A DNA stretch of 64,000 bases from Physella acuta. Its lineage: Eukaryota > Mollusca > Gastropoda > Physidae. The DNA lies in the NCBI RefSeq assembly GCF_028476545.1, contig NW_026731872.1, positions 620,001-684,000 of the forward strand. The letters are read 5' to 3'. Both the position numbers and the translations under genes were made by a program. Within the stretch, counting starts at the first letter, position 1; each line of letters starts with the position of its first letter. Shown here piece after piece: positions 27,201 to 35,314 of this stretch. The notes under the pieces are model-generated. The model had not been told where the DNA came from and did not search any database. It saw nothing but the letters and a program-made list of their open reading frames with translations.

Positions 27201-27557
27201 ATGGCGGACAGCCCCACCCCTCCCGCCCACACCAACTTGCTGTTGAAGTCTGAGCACGGCGGCCATCTTGAGCCCTACAGCGTCGGTAACAACCTGACGT
27301 CACATGACGGCCGGACCCACACGTTCAGCGATACGCCAAACTACGACAGCGATTTCGTGATGACGTCACTGTGTCGTGCCCGACGGGGTTCGGGTGACGT
27401 CAGCGTGGGCAGTGATGACGACAGTGGGGACAGTCTGCAGATTGCCACTAGACACGAGATCTCGGGCCACCAGATCTCGGGCCACGAGATTTCAGGACGA
27501 GACTCGGCGAGTTTTGACGAGGACGCGAGCATGAGGGAGATTGACGTGGACAACTAG
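8432..27557 (+). CDS. HLX: H2.0-like homeobox transcription factor (HLX), four coding exons
   Basis: A DNA-binding transcription factor of the H2.0/HLX class, nuclear. Relatives act in gut and visceral mesoderm (Drosophila H2.0, vertebrate HLX). Joining 8432-8945, 25608-25802, 26511-26698 and 26958-27557 gives 498 residues, close to the roughly 490 of vertebrate HLX. The homeodomain is residues 256-315: RSWSRAVFSNLQRKGLEKRF, then KYVTKPDRRQLAAMLGLTDA, then VKVWFQNRRMKWRH, with W303, Q305 (position 50) and N306 (position 51). It is nearly identical to vertebrate HLX as I remember it. Two eh1-like Groucho-binding motifs lie N-terminal, FNLNDVL (53-59) and FGINRIL (154-160). The stretch LKFGINRILSDDF and the GPY at the start of exon 3 are also HLX-like. 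Intron phases are 1, 1 and 0, and the third intron splits the homeodomain between positions 44 and 45. The start ATG has A at -3. The C-terminal 185 residues are low-complexity and acidic, ending EIDVDN. No frame breaks are seen. Confidence 0.96.
9449..9967. repeat. Minisatellite, 24-bp unit, about 21 copies
   Basis: The unit contains GACCCCTATCATGACCCATG. All but one copy are identical (one TAACATG variant near 9811). The 24-bp period makes a long spurious open frame on the - strand reading MGHDRGLN repeatedly. Confidence 0.97.
10029..10126. repeat. Minisatellite, 28-bp unit, about 3.5 copies
   Basis: The unit contains AAATAAACTGGCTTTATAAA, with single-base variants (CCGGC, AAGGTAT). Confidence 0.85.
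10130..10910. other. Single-copy DNA in HLX intron 1
   Basis: AT-rich unique sequence with no open frame of note and one C run at 10808-10820. Confidence 0.5.
10918..11168. repeat. Minisatellite, ~29-bp unit, about 8 copies
   Basis: The unit contains TATTACTGCAGTATTTTATA. Length variants come from the T run and from TTTA duplications. Confidence 0.95.
11299..11549. repeat. Minisatellite, 36-bp unit, 7 copies
   Basis: Seven essentially identical copies of a unit containing AGTTGTAGCACATACATATT and GCGACTCAGC. Confidence 0.97.
11550..13090. other. Single-copy AT-rich DNA in HLX intron 1, possible decayed transposon
   Basis: Contains a (TA)n run at 12546-12614 and a G run at 12840-12856. The words CCTAATATATAAAAGCCCAT near 11928 and CATCTAG near 12484 recall the ends of Helitron-type elements, and the intervening 0.55 kb has short open frames (11945-12139, 12232-12477) without recognisable domains. 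This is only a suggestion. Confidence 0.35.
12546..12614. repeat. (TA)n microsatellite
   Basis: Uninterrupted TA run followed by a short (CA)n. Confidence 0.98.
13091..13450. repeat. Minisatellite, 38-bp unit, about 9.5 copies
   Basis: The unit contains GTGGAATAATTTCCTAGTAG and ACAACTTAAC. Variants alternate GCAGTGG and GCAGAGG. The second copy has a 3-bp deletion. Confidence 0.96.
13451..13774. other. Short single-copy AT-rich spacer
   Basis: Lies between two arrays and includes a degenerate TTATTGTTATTATTG stretch at 13655-13700. No gene. Confidence 0.5.
13775..18029. repeat. Large satellite array, 39-bp unit, about 109 copies, two unit types
   Basis: Every unit shares ACACTATAGATTTATCTTAT. 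The remaining part is either 'ttcatcctgt' (type A) or 'tttatcgttt' (type B), with rarer variants ('tccatcc', 'ttaaactat', 'cattaacac'). The types occur in a non-random order. The text at 14161-14280 recurs exactly at 15721-15840, 1,560 bp (40 units) away, and further on a matching block is offset by about 1,521 bp (39 units), so higher-order duplication is evident. The unit is a multiple of three, so the first tract reads open. Confidence 0.98.
18108..18275. mobile_element. hAT-like MITE with G-run interior
   Basis: Ends CAGTGTTTCTTTCAGAC and GCCTGAAAGAAACTCTG are imperfect inverted repeats. They are flanked by CTGGTACA (18100-18107) and CTTGTACA (18276-18283), a target duplication with one mismatch. 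The interior holds two long G runs and TATATTTTCTATATA. A related copy is at 24733. Non-coding. Confidence 0.75.
18284..18721. other. Single-copy DNA in HLX intron 1
   Basis: A segment containing GCCATGTTAGA and TATTTTATTTTAAATCTTTT is repeated twice at 18490-18600. Otherwise nothing is seen. Confidence 0.5.
18722..19115 (+). mobile_element. Non-autonomous Helitron-like element, copy 1
   Basis: Begins TCTATATATATAATTCTCTT after an A and ends CTCG before a T. Close upstream of the end is the hairpin GCGTAT-G-ATACGC (19089-19101). A homologous copy with the same A|TC start and CTCG|T end lies at 49811-50244. Start, hairpin and A-T insertion fit Helitrons. The usual CTRR end is here CTCG in both copies. 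No coding capacity. A G run interrupts the middle. Confidence 0.65.
19320..19511. repeat. Left part of a ~100-bp tandem repeat, split by a transposon
   Basis: Shares long segments (for example AACAAGTTAATAAAAAGTCT and CGAACGAAAGGATATTTTTT) with 21374-21595. The hAT-like element 19512-21373 sits between them. Confidence 0.8.
19512..21373. mobile_element. 1.86-kb hAT-like element with 8-bp TSD
   Basis: The left end CAGTAGCGTACGCAGG and right end CCTGGATACGCCTCTG are imperfect inverted repeats, and the 8-bp duplication CCTACACG flanks both sides (19504-19511 and 21374-21381). The interior is AT-rich with no transposase frame that I can recognise. It holds two C runs (20304-20322, 20416-20432) and a (TA)n run at 21203-21285. 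The words 'tggcgccttttgg' and 'ttcggcgccttttc' occur near the two ends. Likely a long non-autonomous or decayed element. Confidence 0.8.
21203..21285. repeat. (TA)n microsatellite, about 41 copies
   Basis: Uninterrupted TA run inside the hAT-like element. Confidence 0.98.
21374..21595. repeat. Right part of the split ~100-bp tandem repeat
   Basis: Units contain CCTACACGATGCTCAGTTTA and GGATATTTTTTTGCGCTAAA. It continues the array at 19320-19511 across the transposon insertion. Confidence 0.8.
21596..21957. other. Single-copy DNA in HLX intron 1
   Basis: Unique sequence. Short open frames at 21560-21745 (-) and 21735-22007 (+) have no recognised family. Confidence 0.4.
21958..22032. mobile_element. 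Short hAT-like MITE
   Basis: Begins CAGAGGCGGCGCTAGGGG and ends CCTAACGACGCCACTG, flanked by GTTTTTGG and GTTTTAGA (6 of 8 matching). It shares GTACCGGGTGACACAC with the element at 2037. A strongly deleted relative. Confidence 0.6.
22033..22459. other. Single-copy DNA in HLX intron 1
   Basis: C run at 22069-22085. Nothing else recognised. Confidence 0.5.
22460..23053. repeat. Minisatellite, ~21-bp unit of two decamer-like halves, about 28 copies
   Basis: Alternation of AGTCTAGAGTTT and GTCTAAGTTA-type halves, with variants (CTAGCG, CTAGGT) and skipped halves, showing that units are gained and lost in half-steps. Confidence 0.95.
23054..23735. other. Single-copy island in HLX intron 1, candidate enhancer
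   Basis: 23200-23460 is CA-rich with 'accaccacacaccacc' runs. From about 23600 to 23735 the sequence is dense in transcription-factor-like words, including ATTGTTTGTTTATC, CTAATTAACG and CCTTTGATTAATGG. Enhancer function is inference only. Confidence 0.35.
23736..23885. repeat. Degenerate 16-bp minisatellite
   Basis: Copies of GTCATGTCGGCATTAA with increasing divergence to the right. Confidence 0.85.
24082..24605. repeat. Minisatellite, 35-bp unit, about 15 copies
   Basis: The unit contains CCACTAATTACTTACCTAAT. Each copy read on the - strand contains TTAGGTAAGT, a perfect donor-like word, although no gene is seen on that strand here. Confidence 0.97.
24606..25019. mobile_element. Decayed relative of the 18108 MITE within single-copy DNA
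   Basis: From 24733, CAGTGTTTCTTCCAGACTTT followed by G runs and TATATTTTCTATATA closely matches the element at 18108-18275. A right end is not clear, and an approximate end lies near 24900. The rest is unremarkable. Confidence 0.55.
25020..25580. repeat. Minisatellite, 16-bp unit, about 35 copies, ending next to HLX exon 2
   Basis: The unit is GACTAAAATGACGAGT with variants (AATATG, AAGATG, GATTGAC). The array runs to within about 27 bases of the exon 2 acceptor. Confidence 0.96.
25608..25802 (+). CDS. HLX: HLX coding exon 2
   Basis: Completes codon 172 and encodes residues to 236 plus one base. It reads ENSFQLSNVPESCRSLTLCP and onwards, Ser/Pro/Cys-rich, and joins in phase 1 at both ends. 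Acceptor CTCTCCCCAG, donor GTAGGT. The frame is fixed by continuity with exons 1 and 3. Confidence 0.9.
25803..26510 (+). repeat. HLX: HLX intron 2, almost all a 26-27-bp minisatellite
   Basis: From about 25852 the unit contains GATATGTTGATACAAGTTAC and CTGT, about 24 copies. Sub-variants read 'cagctacctg' or 'caacttacctg'. The last copy runs straight into the acceptor (TACCTGTATTGCAG versus TACCTGTGTTGATA in the units), so the array reaches the exon 3 splice site. Confidence 0.95.
26511..26698 (+). CDS. HLX: HLX coding exon 3 (homeodomain positions 1-44)
   Basis: Encodes GPYSILSTDGSPSNQPKRK, then homeodomain residues 1-44 ending GLTDAQ. Acceptor TGTATTGCAG, donor GTAGGTCACG, leaving in phase 0. 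Confidence 0.96.
26699..26957 (+). repeat. HLX: HLX intron 3, with a 19-bp minisatellite
   Basis: 26737-26920 holds about 10 copies of GTGTGACAAGTTGTGACGG. The intron is 259 bp, with acceptor TTTGCTCTAG. Confidence 0.95.
26958..27557 (+). CDS. HLX: HLX coding exon 4 (homeodomain positions 45-60 and C-terminus)
   Basis: Encodes VKVWFQNRRMKWRH, then a Gln/Lys-rich linker, then a Ser/Asp-rich tail with a small internal repeat (HEISGHQISGHEISG) and the ending EIDVDN before TAG. Confidence 0.95.
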   Translation: MKVWFQNRRMKWRHAQQQGEKDKQLQQPLVEEQPDTPARRETKIETGKSPIGDTSSQIAERGGERTHDPHDVISSRSYLPDMADSPTPPAHTNLLLKSEHGGHLEPYSVGNNLTSHDGRTHTFSDTPNYDSDFVMTSLCRARRGSGDVSVGSDDDSGDSLQIATRHEISGHQISGHEISGRDSASFDEDASMREIDVDN

Positions 27558-28040
27558 CTGTCAAGTGGTGTCAACAACTCGACCCCCCCCCCCCTCCCCG
27601 CCTGTCCATGGGAATGTCCCGGGTTCAAAACTGACCGGGACAAGAAGGGACAAATGTGACACGCTGGGCCACCAATGGACTGACTTAAACAACGGGACTT
27701 ACAAGTACCAGTCGCTGGAGACCCCCCCCCCCCCCCCCTGATACAGAGAGGGTGAGCAGGACATGGCGCCAACCAATGGTACACTTGGATCTCTTGTACA
27801 CATCTTGTGACGTCACCATTGTGTGTGTTAACACATCTATTGTGGATGTGCTGGTAATTCCAATGGAACTGTGTGTACATATCACTGTACGAAGTCAGTG
27901 TTGAACTGTGTGTACATATAACTGTACGAAGTCAGTGTTGAACTGTGTGTACATATAACTGTACGAAGTCAGTGTTGAACTGTGTGTACATATCACTGTA
28001 CGAAGTCAGTGTTTAAATAAAAAGATTTATCAACATGTCT
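27558..28040 (+). other. HLX: HLX 3' UTR
   Basis: Follows the stop codon, with C runs at 27583-27597 and 27722-27738. It includes four copies of a 37-bp unit (27866-28012) containing GTACGAAGTCAGTGTTGAAC. It ends with the poly(A) signal and a TGT/G-rich tract. Confidence 0.7.
28016..28021 (+). terminator. HLX: HLX poly(A) signal AATAAA
   Basis: Canonical AATAAA 459 bases after the stop codon, followed within 30 bases by GTTTGTGGGGTG, a typical downstream GU-rich element. Confidence 0.75.
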
Positions 28041-28436
28041 AGAGTTTGTGGGGTGAATCTCATGACATGTATTGACATTGTGGGGTTAATCTCATGACAT
28101 GTGTTGACATTGTGGGCTAAGTGAAACTGATGACAATTAGTGACATTAATATTAACCAGCTAAACGCTTTTCGAAATTAGTAACAGCGTACGATCAACCC
28201 ACCAACAACTTACACCCCCCCCCCCCCCCCCAAACACACAAACAACTATCACCACATGAAGATGATCCAACAAAAATTTTGGTCAACACAAATTTTATAA
28301 ACTTTTAAAATCAGCACGAAGATTGGGAATGTACATATTTACATTAGTTACATTATGTACATAAACTACACGTACACAAACTATTGTACACGTACACAAT
28401 TACTGCACAATCAAAGTAAAGAATGCTGTGGTGTCC
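28041..28436. other. Intergenic DNA after HLX
   Basis: About two copies of a ~32-bp unit (GTGGGGTTAATCTCATGACA) at 28049-28112, a C run at 28215-28231, then AT-rich DNA with 'gtacacaaact' repeats. Confidence 0.5.
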
Positions 28437-29772
28437 TGTTTGTGTGGGGACAGTCTGGTGTCCTTACAGGTTTGTGTGGGGACAGTCTGGTGTCCTTACA
28501 GGTTTGTGTGGGGGCAGTCTGGTGTCCTTACAGGTTTGTGTGGGGACAGTCTGGCGTCCTGTTTGTGTGGGGACAGTCTGGTGTCCTTACAGGTTTGTGT
28601 GGGGACAGTCTGGTGTCCTTACAGGTTTGTGTGGGGACAGTCTGGTGTCCTTACAGGTTTGTGTGGGGACAGTCTGGTGTCCTTACAGGTTTGTGTGGGG
28701 ACAGTCTGGTGTCCTTACAGGTTTGTGTGGGGACAGTCTGGTGTCCTTACAGGTTTGTGTGGGGACAGTCTGGTGTCCTTACAGGTTTGTGTGGGGACAG
28801 TCTGGTGTCCTGTTTGTGTGGGGACAGTCTGGTGTCCTTACAGGTTTGTGTGGGGACAGTCTGGTGTCCTGTTTGTGTGGGGACAGTCTGGTGTCCTTAC
28901 AGGTTTGTGTGGGGACAGTCTGGTGTCCTTACAGGTTTGTGTGGGGACAGTCTGGTGTCCTTACAAGTTTGTGTGGGGACAGTCTGGTGTCCTTACAGGT
29001 TTGTGTGGGGACAGTCTGGTGTCCTTACAGGTTTGTGTGGGGACAGTCTGGTGTCCTTACAGGTTTGTGTGGGGACAGTCTGGTGTCCTGTTTGTGTGGG
29101 GACAGTCTGGTGTCCTTACAGGTTTGTGTGGGGACAGTGGTGTCCTTACAAGTTTGTGTGGGGACAGTCTGGTGTCCTTACAGGTTTGTGTGGGGACAGT
29201 CTGGTGTCCTTGCAGGTTTGTGTGGGGACAGTCTGGTGTCCTTACAGGTTTGTGTGGGGACAGTCTGGTGTCCTCTTTGTGTGGGGACAGTCTGGTGTCC
29301 TTACAGGTTTGTGTGGGGACAGTCTGGTGTCCTTACAATTTTGTGTGGGGACAGTCTGGTGTCCTTACAGGTTTGTGTGGGGACAGTCTGGTGTCCTTAC
29401 AGGTTTGTGTGGGGACAGTCTGGTGTCCTTACAGGTTTGTGTGGGGACAGTCTGGTGTCCTCTTTGTGTGGGGACAGTCTGGTGTCCTTACAGGTTTGTG
29501 TGGGGACAGTCTGGTGTCCTTACAAGTTTGTGTGGGGACAGTCTGGTGTCCTTACAGGTTTGTGTGGGGACAGTCTGGTGTCCTTGCAGGTTTGTGTGGG
29601 GACAGTCTGGTGTCCTTACAGGTTTGTGTGGGGACAGTCTGGTGTCCTGTTTGTGTGGGGACAGTCTGGTGTCCTTACAGGTTTGTGTGGGGACAGTCTG
29701 GTGTCCTGTTTGTGTGGGGACAGTCTGGTGTCCTTACAGGTTTGTGTGGGGACCGTCTGGTGTCCTTACAGG
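28437..29772. repeat. Minisatellite, 32-bp unit with a 24-bp deletion variant, about 43 copies
   Basis: The unit contains TTTGTGTGGGGACAGTCTGG and TGTCCTTACAGG. About a quarter of the units lack 'ttacaggt'. Each full unit carries an acceptor-like TGTCCTTACAG followed by GTTTGT. The 32-bp period cycles through all frames without stops, giving three overlapping spurious frames of 450-497 codons. Confidence 0.97.
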
Positions 29773-30487
29773 TAGACTTGTAGACTTGCTGACGTTCAAC
29801 TTGAAGGTAATTTTTGGTCTCGCTACATCCGCCATGATACCCGCCTGAAATTAATAAAACAACAACTCAGCGTGACGTCATCAACTGAAGCTTAGATGCA
29901 TAAAGCGGGAGTGAGTTCCCCATTGTACCACGATGGTTGAGATGGTATTTTTCTGTGGAGTCTGGCTAAAGAAATGGCTGTTAGATCAAAGTCTGAAACT
30001 CAAACGTTTCTTTAATGAGAAAACACACAGAAATGAGGAAATGTTCACAGAATGTGAATTAAATTTCATATACATCATCACGTTTTGAAGGTTCTGAGAT
30101 ATCGTAAATAGAGTACCACTTCCGGTTACCGAAAATTGCTCAAAAGTTCAAGAAAACCCGACGACCAAAGAGGTTGATGACCTAGTTGGCGATCAAGTAA
30201 ACGGTTTTTACTCAGTCGCGTGTCTTTATTAGAAAGAGCAGTTGACCCACACAGCCGAGGTCACGTCTTAATTAGCCTAAAGTCAACATCTCTTAATTAA
30301 TTAAATTGTTAATAGGATTCAAGCACAAGTGAAAAAAGGCTGTAAGTCACAAGTGGCTGGTGCTGGTATATAATTTAATTTACAGTTAGATCAGTTGTGA
30401 TTACCTGACGTATCTTTTAGCCGATTGGCGGAACTAGGGGGTGCATGGGGCGCCAACCCGCCCACTTCAATACAAGTAACGCTATAC
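29773..30487. other. Single-copy intergenic DNA
   Basis: Unique sequence between two arrays. No coding signal recognised. The left copy of the LINE target duplication is at 30474-30487. Confidence 0.5.
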
Positions 30488-30836
30488 TTACTTACTTAAT
30501 CCTCATCACTCCCTGTGGAGTATAGGGCAGCAACAAATCTCCGCCATTCCACCCTGTCCTGGGCGAGCCACTTTAGTTCATGCCAGGTTTTGCCAGTAAC
30601 CTGTACTTCTTCTTCCATCTCCCTCCTCCATGTTCCCAGTGGTCTTCCTCTATTTCGCTTTCCGGGTAGGTTCCACTTCAGCGCCATGTTGGGGAGTCTT
30701 TTTTTGCTCATGTGTTGGACATGGCCCAGCCATCTCCATCTCCTCATTCGAACTTCTGAAACAATGTCGTTTAATCCTGTCCTTCGCCATATTTCCTTGT
30801 TCGGGACTGTATCGTCCCACTTTATTCTGAGGATTA
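30488..30836 (-). mobile_element. 5'-truncated LINE (non-LTR retrotransposon), ORF2 C-terminus
   Basis: Read on the - strand, the frame ending at 30496 encodes the typical C-terminal tail of invertebrate endonuclease/reverse-transcriptase LINEs: MRRWRWLGHVQHMSKKRLPN, GKRNRGRPLGTWRREMEEEV, and LAQDRVEWRRFVAALYSTG before the stop. After the stop is a short (TAAG)n tail. The 14-bp direct repeat AAGTAACGCTATAC flanks the insertion at 30474-30487 and 30837-30850. Only about 110 codons remain, so the copy is dead on arrival by 5' truncation. The reading frame is still open, which suggests a fairly recent insertion. Confidence 0.9.
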
Positions 30837-30894
30837 AAGTAACGCTATACCCTATGAGAATGGTAAAACGTTCCATGACGTCACAATTAGATAG

Positions 30895-33800
30895 ATGTTC
30901 TATGTAGCCACACTTGGTCTGATGTTCTAGGTAGCCACACTTGGTCTGATGTTCTAGGTAGCCACACTTGGACTGATGTTCTAGGTAGCCACACTTGGTC
31001 TGATGTAGCCACACTTGGCCTGATGTTCTAGGTAGCCACACTTGGACTGATGTTCTAAGTAGCCACACTTGGTCTGATGTAGCCACACTTGGTCTGATGT
31101 AGCCACACTTGGCCTGATGTTCTAGGTAGCCACACTTGGTCTGATGTTCTAGGTAGCCACACTTGGTCTGATGTTCTAGGTAGCCACACTTGGCCTGATG
31201 TTCTAGGTAGCCACACTTGGTCTGATGTTCTAGGTAGCCACACTTGGCCTGATGTTCTAGGTAGCCACACTTGGCCTGATGTTCTAGGTAGCCACACTTG
31301 GACTGATGATCTAGGTAGCCACACTTGGTCTGATGTTCTAGGTAGCCACACTTGGTCTGATGTTCTAGGTAGCCACACTTGGTCTGATGTTCTAGGTAGC
31401 CACACTTGGACTGATGTTCTAGGTAGCCACACTTGGTCTGATGTAGCCACACTTGGTCTGATGTAGCCACACTTGGCCTGATGTTCTAGGTAGCCACACT
31501 TGGTCTGATGTTCTAGGTAGCCACACTTGGTCTGATGTTCTAGGTAGCCACACTTGGCCTGATGTTCTAGGTAGCCACACTTGGTCTGATGTTCTAGGTA
31601 GCCACACTTGGCCTGATGTTCTAGGTAGCCACACTTGGACTGATGTTCTAGGTAGCCACACTTGGTCTGATGTTCTAGGTAGCCACACTTGGTCTGATGT
31701 TCTAGGTAGCCACACTTGGTCTGATGTTCTAGGTAGCCACACTTGGCCTGATGTTCTAGGTAGCCACACTTGGCCTGATGTTCTAGATAGCCACACTTGG
31801 TCTGATGATCTAGGTAGCCACACTTGGTCTGATGTTCTAGGTAGCCACACTTGGTCTGATGTTCTAGGTAGCCACACTTGGTCTGATGTTCTAGGTAGCC
31901 ACACTTGGTCTGATGATCTAGGTAGCCACACTTGGCCTGATGTTCTAGGTAGCCACACTTGGTCTGATGTTCTAGGTAGCCACACTTGGTCTGATGTTCT
32001 AGGTAGCCACACTTGGCCTGATGTTCTAGGTAGCCACACTTGGTCTGATGATCTAGGTAGCCACACTTGGCCTGATGTTCTAGGTAGCCACACTTGGTCT
32101 GATGTTCTAGGTAGCCACACTTGGTCTGATGTTCTAGGTAGCCACACTTGGCCTGATGTTCTAGGTAGCCACACTTGGTCTGATGTTCTAGGTAGCCACA
32201 CTTGGCCTGATGTTCTAGGTAGCCACACTTGGCCTGATGTTCTAGGTAGCCACACTTGGACTGATGATCTAGGTAGCCACACTTGGTCTGATGTTCTAGG
32301 TAGCCACACTTGGTCTGATGTTCTAGGTAGCCACACTTGGTCTGATGTTCTAGGTAGCCACACTTGGACTGATGTTCTAGGTAGCCACACTTGGTCTGAT
32401 GTAGCCACACTTGGTCTGATGTAGCCACACTTGGCCTGATGTTCTAGGTAGCCACACTTGGTCTGATGTTCTAGGTAGCCACACTTGGTCTGATGTTCTA
32501 GGTAGCCACACTTGGCCTGATGTTCTAGGTAGCCACACTTGGTCTGATGTTCTAGGTAGCCACACTTGGCCTGATGTTCTAGGTAGCCACACTTGGACTG
32601 ATGTTCTAGGTAGCCACACTTGGTCTGATGTTCTAGGTAGCCACACTTGGTCTGATGTTCTAGGTAGCCACACTTGGTCTGATGTTCTAGGTAGCCACAC
32701 TTGGCCTGATGTTCTAGGTAGCCACACTTGGCCTGATGTTCTAGATAGCCACACTTGGTCTGATGATCTAGGTAGCCACACTTGGTCTGATGTTCTAGGT
32801 AGCCACACTTGGTCTGATGTTCTAGGTAGCCACACTTGGTCTGATGTTCTAGGTAGCCACACTTGGTCTGATGATCTAGGTAGCCACACTTGGCCTGATG
32901 TTCTAGGTAGCCACACTTGGTCTGATGTTCTAGGTAGCCACACTTGGTCTGATGTTCTAGGTAGCCACACTTGGCCTGATGTTCTAGGTAGCCACACTTG
33001 GTCTGATGATCTAGGTAGCCACACTTGGCCTGATGTTCTAGGTAGCCACACTTGGTCTGATGTTCTAGGTAGCCACACTTGGTCTGATGTTCTAGGTAGC
33101 AACACTTGGCCTGATGTTCTAGGTAGCCACACTTGGCCTGATGTTCTAGGTAGCCACACTTGGCCTGATGTTCTAGATAGCCACACTTGGTCTGATGTTC
33201 TAGGTACCCACACTTGGTCTGATGTTTTAGGTAGCCACACTTGGCCTGATGTTCTAGATAGCCACACTTGGTCTGATGTTCTAGGTACCCACACTTGGTC
33301 TGATGTTTTAGGTAGCCACACTTGGCCTGATGTTCTAGGTAGCCACACTTGGCCTGATGTTCTAGGTAGCCACACTTGGCCTGATGTTCTAGGTAGCCAC
33401 ACTTGGCCTGATGTTCTAGATAGCCACACTTGGTCTGATGTTCTAGGTAGCCACACTTGGTCTGATGTTCTAGGTAGCCACACTTGGCCTGATGTTCTAG
33501 GTAGCCACACTTGGCCTGATGTTCTAGGTAGCCACACTTGGTCTGATGTTCTAGGTACCCACACTTGGTCTGATGTTTTAGGTAGCCACACCTGCCTGAT
33601 GTTCTAGGTAGCCACACTTGGCCTGATGTTCTAGGTAGCCAGACTTGGCCTGATGTTCTAGGTAGCCACACTTGGCCTGATGTTCTAGATAGCTACACTT
33701 GGTCTGATGTTCTAGGTAGCGTTCTAAGTAGCCACACTTGGTCTGATGTTCTAGGTAGCCACACTTGGCCTGATGTTCTAGGTAGCCACACTTGGTCTGA

Positions 33801-34255
33801 TGTTCTAGGTAGCCACACTTGGTCTGATGTTCTAGGTAGCCACACTTGGACTGATGTTCTAGATAGCCACACTTGGCCTGATGTTCTAGGTAGCCACACT
33901 TGGCCTGATGTTCTAGATAGCCACACTTGGACTGATGTTCTAGATAGCCACACTTGGCCTGATGTTCTAGGTAGCCACACTTGGCCTGATGTTCTAGGTA
34001 GCCACACTTGGTCTGATGTTCTAGGTAGCCACACTTGGTCTGATGTTCTAGGTAGCCACACTTGGACTGATGTTCTAGATAGCCACACTTGGCCTGATGT
34101 TCTAGGTAGCCACACTTGGCCTGATGTTCTAGATAGCCACACTTGGACTGATGTTCTAGATAGCCACACTTGGCCTGATGTTCTAGGTAGCCACACTTGG
34201 CCTGATGTTCTAGATAGCCACACTTGGTCTGATGTTCTAGGTACCCACACTTGGA
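30895..34255. repeat. Large satellite array, 27-bp unit, about 124 copies, with higher-order structure
   Basis: The unit contains GATGTTCTAGGTAGCCACAC and TTGG followed by TCT, CCT or ACT. Shortened 18-bp units occur at about 31079, 31443 and 32401. The order of variants from 31443 recurs from 32401, a 958-bp higher-order repeat. The period is a multiple of three without stops on the - strand, giving an artefactual frame of up to 750 codons. Confidence 0.98.
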
Positions 34256-34962
34256 AAGCTCTTCCTTGTCATCACAGCTGGCTACATTGTATACACCCCC
34301 CCCCCCCCTTCATTCAACCTCTTTATCCTGTTGACTCAAATACAAGACGGAGCACAATAGCTCCTTTTGTCTAATATTGTCCATATCAGTGCAGATCGGT
34401 CGTGTACTCAGCTCAACAATCATGTGGGGTAGCAGCCCACAAGATGGCGGCCCCGTCTGTTCGGGTAGTCCCCGCCATCTTGGTTGTTAGACTCGTGTCA
34501 CGTGAGGTCGCTGGTATCCCGCTAGGTGTGAACGGCGGGCCTATCGCGAGCTGATCGCCGCAGGCTTGTTGTGTTTACATCACGTGGTGTCAAGGGAAAA
34601 GTGATGCGGAGAAGATCCAGTAGAAAGGGATAAGTACTGTAAGGGGAAACAATTAGGGAAAGAGTTTTAAGGGGAGAGAGTCGGGTCTATTAGAAGATTG
34701 TAAGGGGAGAAAACCATTAAATCTAGAGACCAGACCAGAGAGGAAACAACGCACGGACAATACCGGCAATAACAGCTGAAACAAATCATTGAACACAACA
34801 ACATAAGATACAGATATATGCAGTCATTTAACGAGTTTGTGACGACACCAATTAAAAATAAAGTATCAATCCGATGAAGGCAACAGTAAATAAATAAGTA
34901 GGCCTACAGACTATATGTGTGTTATCCAACTATTCAAATTTAAACCCAAACTTTCTATCATG
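34256..34962. other. Single-copy intergenic DNA
   Basis: C run at 34296-34308, then complex GC-balanced sequence (34400-34640) and AT-richer DNA. No gene recognised. Confidence 0.5.
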
Positions 34963-34970
34963 TTATAGGC

Positions 34971-35175
34971 CAGGGGTCGGCAACCTGCGGCTCGCGAGCC
35001 GCATGCGGCTCTTTTGATACCAAGATGCGGCTCTCCAGCTCCTTGAACAAATACTAATAATCTTAATAAAAACAAATATTTGAAATGAAAAAAATGTTAG
35101 TGGCTCTTTAAAACCAGGGAAATTTTGAAAATTGTAACTTTTGGCTCTTCCGCTTCAAAAGGTTGCCGACCCCTG
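34971..35175. mobile_element. 205-bp hAT MITE with perfect 16-bp inverted repeats and 8-bp TSD
   Basis: Begins CAGGGGTCGGCAACCT and ends with its exact reverse complement. The 8-bp duplication TTATAGGC lies at 34963-34970 and 35176-35183. The interior has an inverted pair of GAGCCGCATGCGGCTC words and several TGGCTCTT motifs. It has no coding capacity. The intact ends and duplication indicate a young copy of a hAT (Charlie-like) non-autonomous family. Confidence 0.93.
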
Positions 35176-35314
35176 TTATAGGCCAGTTATAATTTATCTT
35201 TCACACATACACATTTACTAATAACTAGATCCCCAACTCTTGCTATATTAAAATAATTAAAAATTAGGCTAACGTTTTTTTAAAATGAAATTCCATGAAT
35301 CTAGTGGATGTGGG

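Noticed and set aside
27601-27630. tRNA B-box-like GGGTTCAAAAC
   Set aside because: No A box or foldable cloverleaf around it. It lies in the HLX 3' UTR.
28355-29848. Three overlapping open frames of 450-497 codons
   Set aside because: They are the 32-bp minisatellite read in its three registers. A unit without stops gives open frames in all three; no domain, no unique sequence.
30496-34250. Open frames up to 750 codons reading GYLEHQTKC or SGQVWLPRT repeats
   Set aside because: The 27-bp satellite is a multiple of three and stop-free on the - strand. The only real coding similarity is the LINE tail at 30496-30836.
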